From Kalaharituber pfeilii (Eukaryota > Ascomycota > Pezizomycetes > Pezizales > Pezizaceae), in assembly GCA_015179045.1 (NCBI GenBank), contig WHUZ01000013.1, positions 310,001 to 374,000 on the forward strand: a stretch of DNA of 64,000 nucleotides, in the 5' to 3' direction. The notes under the pieces are model-generated. The model saw only the letters and a program-made list of their open reading frames with translations, did not search any database and was not told the origin of the DNA. Both the position numbers and the translations under genes were made by a program. Positions within the stretch are counted from its first letter, which is position 1; the number at the start of each line of letters is the position of its first letter. Positions 57,843-64,000 of the stretch are shown here, piece after piece.

Positions 57843-58421
57843 CTAAATAGGTCACTACCCATCTCCTAAAAAATTAGCTCAATGAATATGCAGAAGATAA
57901 TTCCATGTATTCTACCCCGCTCTGGCTTCAATTTAAGCCCCCTTGAGCGCTATTTGCACTCACAGGAATTTTTTGTTGTCACATCCGGAAAATGCTCAAT
58001 TTCTTAGTTATGCACAATTTCTTGCTACAGGAGCATACAGTGCTATGTTACAGGTCTCAAGCTGTTACTACTCATGTATTGTAATATAGCACTGGTAGTA
58101 CCATAGCTACCATTCCTACTATTGCATGAGCAGGTAGAGCGTTGCAGTGAGTTGGTATTTGCTGGTAGGTGCCAGAGGAGGTTATTTTATAAGGTAGAGG
58201 GGTAAGGCAACTGTAGATGCTGTAGGAGTAGCATTTTCACTTTTTTCCCTTCAAATTCAGAATCAGCGCAGTCAATATGGTCTATAATTAATTCATCATA
58301 CATATTAGAAATATATTCTGTGAGATATGCCTTACATTTTGATGTTGGGGAGGGTGCAAAACCGGTGCCAAGGTGCCCAAAATTACCAGTGTGCACATCG
58401 TTACCCATACGGTACTGATAG
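57843..58421 (-). repeat. Fold-back repeat, right arm (about 579 bp)
   Basis: Inverted copy of 57071-57649, separated by a 193-bp spacer. The same peptide is encoded on the minus strand at 58408-58187 with few substitutions (GNFGHLGTGF, QLPYPSTL). Several differences are C/T or G/A changes. Confidence 0.85.
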
Positions 58422-58424
58422 GTG

Positions 58425-59249
58425 CTCTATGTCACGCTCTAATCTTTATAGCCAGCAATTTACTCTTATGAATAAGTTATTTCATTTGGGTAACAAGAAT
58501 CTAGGTGCGAGAAATACGACGGTACTGTACTTATCCTTGTACCAGCATATCTATTTTGCACCTGCACCGCTCGAGCTCCATGGGGTGCTGTTGCTCACTG
58601 CCAAATAAGGGTTCAGGCCTCCCATGGTGTGTAACTTCACGTCTGCGATAAGCAAGACTGGGGGCTTGCTAATTGATAAGCTAACTTGCTGCAGCCCGCC
58701 ACAAGTTGACAATTGAATGCGCGAAAAGAGAATAAAATCAAAGAACCAGAGTTTAAAAGGAGAGTTGAGAAGCTATTATTGCCAAACTCCATGGACAATG
58801 AACGGCTTGCATTGAATGATATGTATCCATTGGTTAAACGAGACATGCAGTGATTGTTCAAACCGAAGCATTAGAGAGCTTTGGCAACATCCTAGTAATT
58901 TTCCATGTAATGCTGCGCCACATCGTTGCTGTGACAATGGTGCGGAGAACTTTGAAAGAATTCCCATAATCACGGAGAAAACTGCACATCTTTGAGCAAT
59001 GCCCACAACTATTCAACCAAGTCAGATTGCCTTCAAGCTTGTATAAAATTGATATCTATCATGAAAGACTACCTTACAAATTTATCTTAATTCACTTTCA
59101 CATATGCCTGCAGTACTATTTTATATATAACTTTTATTCATACAATCATCAGGAAAGAAAAAAGTGCGTCAGGAAGCTATATAGGTGCGTCCCAGGGCTG
59201 TCTAGTATATTTCTGCCTTCTTTGCGTCATGGGCGTCCAGACGTGGGTA
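58425..59249. other. Gene-free stretch
   Basis: Nothing recognised between the fold-back and the Fot1-type transposon. Confidence 0.35.
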
Positions 59250-61453
59250 CTGTAGATGACTGGCTTCCTAACCACTGAAAATCGGCATGGTTCCGGTTCA
59301 CTTTTCGTACAATTATCTACATAAATACCACTCTATACCCATGCAAATACCTATGCTTCTGAATTGCCTGCAACTATATCCACACTGCTTTTATTTTTCA
59401 GCCTCTTCGCTGTTTTTCTGCTTGGCTTACCGCTGGCTAACTCTGTGTTGGTGATAGGTGCGGATGCGGACCCAGGTTTCTCGGCACCATCGATGCGAGG
59501 GGGTATTTTCAACACAACCACAAGGGAGCGAGGCTCAGAAAGCTTAGAAGATGAGCTGGTAGCTATTAAAATTAGTAGAGATTTATTAATTAAAGAGATG
59601 TGGAAAAATACTTCTGAGTTCCTAGTGGTTGTTTCAGCTGAATCCAGCACATCAACCAGTGGAGAGTTATCTAAAGAAATACTTGCTAGCCGGAGCCGGA
59701 GGAGTTCTGCACCTGTGATTGCTCTTGCAGTGGTAATAACCTTTCGTCCCCTAATGGTTTTTTTTCCTTTGATCGCCTATCCAATACTATCTCCAAGTCA
59801 CGAGTATGTTCCTTGTCCAGAATACTATGAGTGAGAGACTGCTCAGTCGCAGAGCTGAGCTTTTGGATTAGAAGTGGTATTTCTAGTGCTGCTGGGTTTT
59901 CTTTATGAAGATGAAGAGCATAAAGAGTGGTTTGTTGGACTGCGCGAGAATTGGATGGGGTAGGAGGTATAGTCTTTTGGGGATTAGAAAGCATAAATTT
60001 TGGGCTATGGACTGTTACAGCTCTGAGTGGGTTACTCCTGTTTGTAGGTTGCGGAAGCTTGCTTAAGACTACTCGATAGTTGATTGGCCATATACCACTG
60101 CTGGCAAATGCTGACTTGATATTTTTGGGAGTATAAGTAAGTTGATGAGCTTCTCGAAGAATGCTATATAGTGTCAGCTATTGATTCTAATTTAAATCAA
60201 CCTTGAGGCTAGTCCAACATACAGTAGAAAGTTTCTCTTGCTAATAGCTTCACGTCCAGTTCGCATAGCCTGTTCTATACCACGAGCGTAATAATGCTGA
60301 AGGGGTCCAAAGAGTCCAACGTCTAATGGCTGCAAGAGATATCTAGTATGAGGTGGGAGGCAAAATACAATGATATCATGCTGTATACAATAATGCAAAA
60401 AGTTCCAACTAAAGTGAGAGTTGTGACCATCAATGATAAGGAGTCGATATTGATGTGGAAGTGTTCGGAAAGAGGTGTGTGGTTCAAAACATAACCGAAG
60501 ATAGTCTGCACTCAGGATTTGATTTATCTACCCTTTATCTGAATACGCAAAAACAGTATCCAAATCTTTTTCATTCAGATACTCATACCATACATCTTGA
60601 TGTGATTTTCCCTTATAAATAATCATGGGTGGTAGTAAAAATCCATCTGCAGCAACCATTTCTAGTAATGTAATAATCTCACGACTTCTGTCTTTCCTTA
60701 TAGATGGACTTTTCCTCCCTCACCTACAAATAACCTTCACTGAGGGTGACTTTCCCATCAATAAGCCCTTTTCATCCATATTATAGATATATTGTAGTGA
60801 AAGTTGGTAATCATCAATGACTTTCTGTAGCTTTCGAAGGGCATCCTTAATAACCATAGGATAGGAGGATAAAATCCATTGTTTTTTGACTTGAGAACTG
60901 AACTTAGTAGTCAATTCTGGATTTTGGTCTAGAAATCGTGAAATTTAATATTTTCCAGGATTTTTGTCACATTCTTGAGCTTAAAGAATTGTTCATGCCA
61001 TTTCTCATACCATATCTACCTGAAGCGGTAATCCCTGATTATCTAACCGTATACACCACTCCTTAATTACTTTCTCCTCTGCTGGTGTTAATAGCTGTAT
61101 ATTCTCATTCGCTTGTCTTTGACTTTTTGTACCACCATTAATTCTTGCTCTTAATGTTGGATATGGTATTCCATAGTTATCTGCAGCAGCTCTAATACTC
61201 TCTTCCTGTCCTAGGCGGTAGGCTTGTATTACTTTTGCAATACTACATTCTCGCTGATCATCTTTCTGACGTTGTTTGATTCTACCCATGATTGACTGCT
61301 GGTGATAGAGAAGTCCGAGTTTTGCCAGAATTCTATATTATTCTTCATCTACGGTTTCTAATGCACTGGTTAACCCCTCTCATGATCTCTCAGAAAAAGC
61401 AATTTTTGGTTGGTTCGTTAGCATGTCTTGGTTCGTTAGTGCGTCACCTACAG
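59250..61453 (-). mobile_element. Dead Fot1/pogo-type DNA transposon, 2.2 kb
   Basis: Left end CTGTAGATGAC and right end GTCACCTACAG are inverted and flanked by TA at 59248-59249 and 61454-61455. On the minus strand it holds a DDE-superfamily transposase (separate entry). Length and layout fit Fot1/pogo elements, about 2 kb with one gene. Confidence 0.85.
59351..61289 (-). pseudogene. Inactivated Fot1/pogo transposase
   Basis: N-terminus MGRIKQRQKDDQRECSIAKV at 61289 with a psq-type helix-turn-helix (AYRLGQEESIRAAADNYGIP, TLRARI). The catalytic core has NMDEKG near 60780, IIDGHNSH near 60425 and QPLDVGLFGPL near 60330-60300, so all three acidic positions remain. MVAADGFLLPPMIIYKGKSH and VWYEYL lie between. 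In-frame stops break it: TGA after KVICR (near 60720) and TAG at 60528-60530 where related proteins have SDKGW/SPKGW. Another frame change occurs near 61000. The C-terminal part continues to about 59350 in mixed frames. It cannot encode an active enzyme. Confidence 0.8.
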
Positions 61454-61524
61454 TACTACGAGGTCAATGCTAGGATACAACCATTGATGTTATGTGTCCA
61501 GACGCACACCTGAACTACTATTAT

Positions 61525-61860
61525 CAGGACGCAACAGCACCACTATACCGCCAGGACACAATTGCACTTCTATACTGCCAGGACACAATTGCAATAATGT
61601 ACAATCAGGGCGCAATTAGGGTCTGTGTGGCGGGGAAGTAATAATTTACTTCCCCGCCGCACAGGAGGATCCGGGGATCTCGACTATACTCTTTTCTTTC
61701 CTTTATTTCATATGTACCTAAACATCACCATAGCCCTTAGGGTGGCACGCGATTGTTGATAATAAAAAAAAAAAAAGTCAGGACCCAATTGCATTACTGT
61801 GCTGTCAGGACGCAATTGTATTACTATACTGTCAGGATGAAATGCAATACTATATGGTTG
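61525..61860. repeat. 27-bp minisatellite interrupted by a LINE copy
   Basis: Units such as CAGGACACAATTGCACTTCT and ATACTGCCAGGACACAATTG repeat about every 27 bp before 61615. They resume at 61779 (GTCAGGACCCAATTGCATTA). The break is the insertion at 61617-61778. Confidence 0.8.
61617..61778 (+). mobile_element. Short LINE family A copy inside the minisatellite
   Basis: Ends CACCATAGCCCTTAGGGTGG, CACGCGATTG and A13. Its start holds a hairpin, GGCGGGGAAGTAA and TTACTTCCCCGCC, at 61627-61658. The AGCCCTTAGGGT stem of the family is kept. About 160 bp. Confidence 0.65.
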
Positions 61861-61985
61861 GGGAGGCAGCGCCTTTCTAGCTCCATATCTGATGTAATTA
61901 ATTGAACATATATTCATTCTATATACATGCCAATATATCAGTAGATCTACACCAAAGGGCCTGTTATGCTATGACTATGCTGCGA

Positions 61986-62769
61986 CAATGAATCCAACAG
62001 GCCGGGCCAGACCATTCAGGCTGGCCCAGGCCAATCAGGGCGGTCCAAGCCAACCAGGCCATTTATGTAAATTCAAGCGATTGTAAAATTTACCCTAGGT
62101 GAATTAGATTTGAATAATCCTGGATATTTCCACTATCAGTAATTCACAGTCACCCATTAGGTAAAATTTCTAATAGTAATCAATGTTATTAACCTCTCAG
62201 ATTCGACGGCCTATAACTCTATAAGTTTCTAACGGAATCAAGCAGCCGGGGATTGGGGGACGGAGGGCACTGGGTGCTCAAGGGTGTATGTAGATTCCGT
62301 AGTTAGTTGTCTCAAACCTGGCCCGGGTATATGGGTCCCTGCCATAGGCTGGTAGCCTGTGTATGCGGGGTTACGTGAATAAAAAAAAAAAAAAAAAAAA
62401 AAGCAGTGGTTTTGAAGCAGAAGGGGTGCCGAAGTCTGGAAATACAGAGCTGAACTGGCTGGAGGGGAGTTGTGAATATTGGGAAATTTCGCTGAAGGTA
62501 TCATTATCGAAGAATTGAGTCCTGCCTGTTATATTATCTGGAATGTCCGCTATTTCTAAAATATATATCAAGTGTGATACATATTTGACTTAAGTCGTGG
62601 ACCGATGCTGTTTAAAATTCTAGATATACGGGAGATTCTACTCATTTAAATACTCAAACAATCTGGTAAACGCTGGCCTCAATTCAGCTGGATAGCTGTG
62701 CAGTGATTCGTTAAATTGGTTCGAATCTGCCTGAATACCCTGGCCCGGCCTGGCCTGTTGGATTCATTG
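61986..62769. mobile_element. hAT-type non-autonomous element with nested retrocopy
   Basis: Ends CAATGAATCCAACAGGCC and GGCCTGTTGGATTCATTG are the same as in the 99-bp MITE at 29006-29104. TGCTGCGA lies at 61978-61985 and 62771-62778, offset by one base on the right, as an 8-bp target duplication. No transposase frame. It contains the family B2 retrocopy at 62243-62402. Confidence 0.75.
62243..62402 (+). mobile_element. LINE-tail retrocopy, longer family B2 version
   Basis: GGTCCCTGCCATAGGCTGGT, AGCCTGTGTATGCGGGGTTA and A24. The part upstream (CTAGTTAGTTGTCTC-like, GGAGGGCACTGGGTGCTC) matches 1703-1878 in reverse. AAGCAG on both sides may be a short target duplication. Confidence 0.65.
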
Positions 62770-62774
62770 CTGCT

Positions 62775-63105
62775 GCGATACCACGCAAATGCTGTCATGC
62801 CTAGCGGATGCTATTTTTTTTTTTATTTATTTTTTTTTACAGCAGTACTCGCATGCCGCGAGCGGATGCTACTATACGGCATAGAATGCTACCATGCTGA
62901 GCGGATGCTGCCACACGCCAGAGGTTAGGCTTGCCACCACGCGATGAGCATGATGCTACAACTTAGCTTGCTGCCATGCTGCGCGAATGCTGGTATGTGG
63001 GATGTATTCTGCCACATGCGAGAGGTTAGCCTTGACATGACGCGATGAGCATGATACCATAATCCAGCTTACTGCAATGCTGCGTGAATGCTGCCATGTT
63101 GTCGA
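62775..63105. repeat. 101-bp tandem repeat in a TGCTGCCATGCTG-rich block
   Basis: CTGCCACACGCCAGAGGTTA at 62908 recurs as CTGCCACATGCGAGAGGTTA at 63009; ACGCGATGAGCATGAT and TGCTGCGYGAATGCTG repeat in the same order. Smaller words GCGGATGCT and CCATGCTG recur to 62780. Confidence 0.7.
62814..62860 (-). mobile_element. Tail-only retrocopy, 47 bp (family A)
   Basis: Interrupted T-run, then ACAGCAGTACTCGCATGCCG. Only about 20 nt of LINE end. Exact 11-bp target duplication AGCGGATGCTA at 62803-62813 and 62861-62871. Confidence 0.75.
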
Positions 63106-64000
63106 ACTTTCAGACTGTCGAGTGTCTAGTCTGGCGAGCTATGGAGGTGTCAAGCTGTCGAGCTGCCATCCACGCGAAGTTAGCAATCAGCAGCGCGCGA
63201 TGCGTGAGCGAATGGACTCAAGTACACTTACCTGCCGAATACCTTTTTTGCTTTGGACAGTGATTTCTGTTATTCATTCCTGTTAGCCATGAAAAGAGAT
63301 GAAAGGCTACCAGCTTACCTGTCATCCAGTCATTTTATTGTCAAGTAGTTTGCTGTTTTGCAATACCTTTGTTGCAGTGGTAGTTGTTTTCATGAGCAGG
63401 AGACGAAAGAGGGAGAGGGCAACAGTGATGCTAGAGGAGTCCCTCTGATTCCCTTTAAGTGTCAACCTCCTACTCTCCGTGGCTGGAGCGAGTACTATCG
63501 GCATGCCCAGAAGGCTCGTGTGGTTGCACCGACCCTGCGACTGTACGGTTGAAGTTACTTCTGCCAGCACCACCGTCTGTGCACCATGCCTAGTAGCACG
63601 GCCACTCACATGTGAGTGCATGTATTGTAGAGTGGGAAATTTCTTGTTATAATAACCTATCTCACTTCTGGTCATACAGTGGTACAGCTTGTACAATTTC
63701 TATTATTTCAATGCAAGGCTTCAATCAACATACATAGACCTGGAATGAGGGACGAGGTAGTGGAACCTATATTTGAAATTGCTCGAAAGGCTTGTTAGGC
63801 CATTGTCTGGTTCGAGACTGTATTAGACCTATGTGACCCTTTGAGAACTCTGGAGAGCTGCTGGAAAACGGGATATGCATAATCGGCAGTTGCCGTAATG
63901 CACAGGCCTCTAATATTTCCGATATTACTCGCCTCAGCCGCGCGCAGCGGGAGGTTGACATGTAGGAGGGAGGAATCAGAGGGATTTCTATAGTATCACT
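63106..64000. other. Gene-free stretch to window end
   Basis: No supported gene; open frames are short and overlap on both strands. Confidence 0.35.

Noticed and set aside
62700..62740. GGTTCGAATC as a tRNA T-arm
   Set aside because: No flanking cloverleaf; it lies within the hAT-type element.
1..64000. CRISPR array or prokaryotic operon
   Set aside because: No regularly spaced identical repeats with unique spacers; the genes have introns and eukaryotic families.

Overview
The window looks like a repeat-rich chromosome segment of a filamentous ascomycete (Pezizomycotina, possibly Pezizomycetes). The evidence is short GT-AG introns with CTAAC-type branch sites, LaeA-like methyltransferase, CFEM-like and NACHT-ankyrin (STAND) gene families, and eroded LINE and cut-and-paste transposons. 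No tRNA, rRNA or CRISPR array was seen. All intron models were read by eye.

Layout. 1-8.5 kb: no gene, only retrotransposon tails, truncated LINE pieces and two palindromic MITEs. 8.5-10.6 kb: an eight-exon LaeA-like methyltransferase gene (+). 10.6-17.9 kb: no gene; a LINE remnant and two back-to-back pogo-type MITEs. 17.9-20.4 kb: a CFEM-like GPI-anchored protein (+) facing a class 1A dihydroorotate dehydrogenase (-). 21.8-22.4 kb: a degenerate minisatellite. 23.4-28.4 kb: an intact eight-exon STAND gene (NACHT plus about 18 ankyrin repeats that are nearly identical at DNA level). 28.9-32.8 kb: retrocopies, a tiny hAT MITE and a 5'-truncated LINE with RNase H. 33.1-36.2 kb: a second STAND-ankyrin gene that has lost its ATPase core and carries two tiny retroinsertions. 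36.5-41.2 kb: LINE debris and an element with 120-bp inverted ends. 41.3-43.3 kb: a prenylcysteine oxidase gene (+). 43.5-46.3 kb: a LINE copy, a palindromic minisatellite and an unrecognised decayed coding region. 47.6-56.6 kb: a large TRANK1-like (UvrD helicase plus TPR) gene (-); its C-terminal part lies behind a stop codon and is split by two LINE insertions. 57.1-58.4 kb: a large fold-back repeat. 59.2-61.5 kb: a dead Fot1/pogo transposon. 61.5-63.1 kb: minisatellites and a hAT-type element.

The most striking signal is a class of extremely short retrocopies (about 45-80 bp including the poly-A) with target-site duplications. They contain only the 3' ends of two LINE families, and the end of each family can form a small stem-loop. 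At least nine are present, including one that is essentially poly-T. One lies antisense inside the second STAND gene. It supplies a poly-pyrimidine tract, branch-like sequence and a CTTGCAG acceptor, while the duplicated target supplies GTGAGC. Splicing between them would remove the only stop codon and keep the frame, so it is a candidate intron birth.

The genes do not form one pathway. Two NACHT-ankyrin genes plus a TRANK-like helicase amid dense transposons suggest a fast-evolving accessory region, possibly with self/non-self recognition functions (inference).
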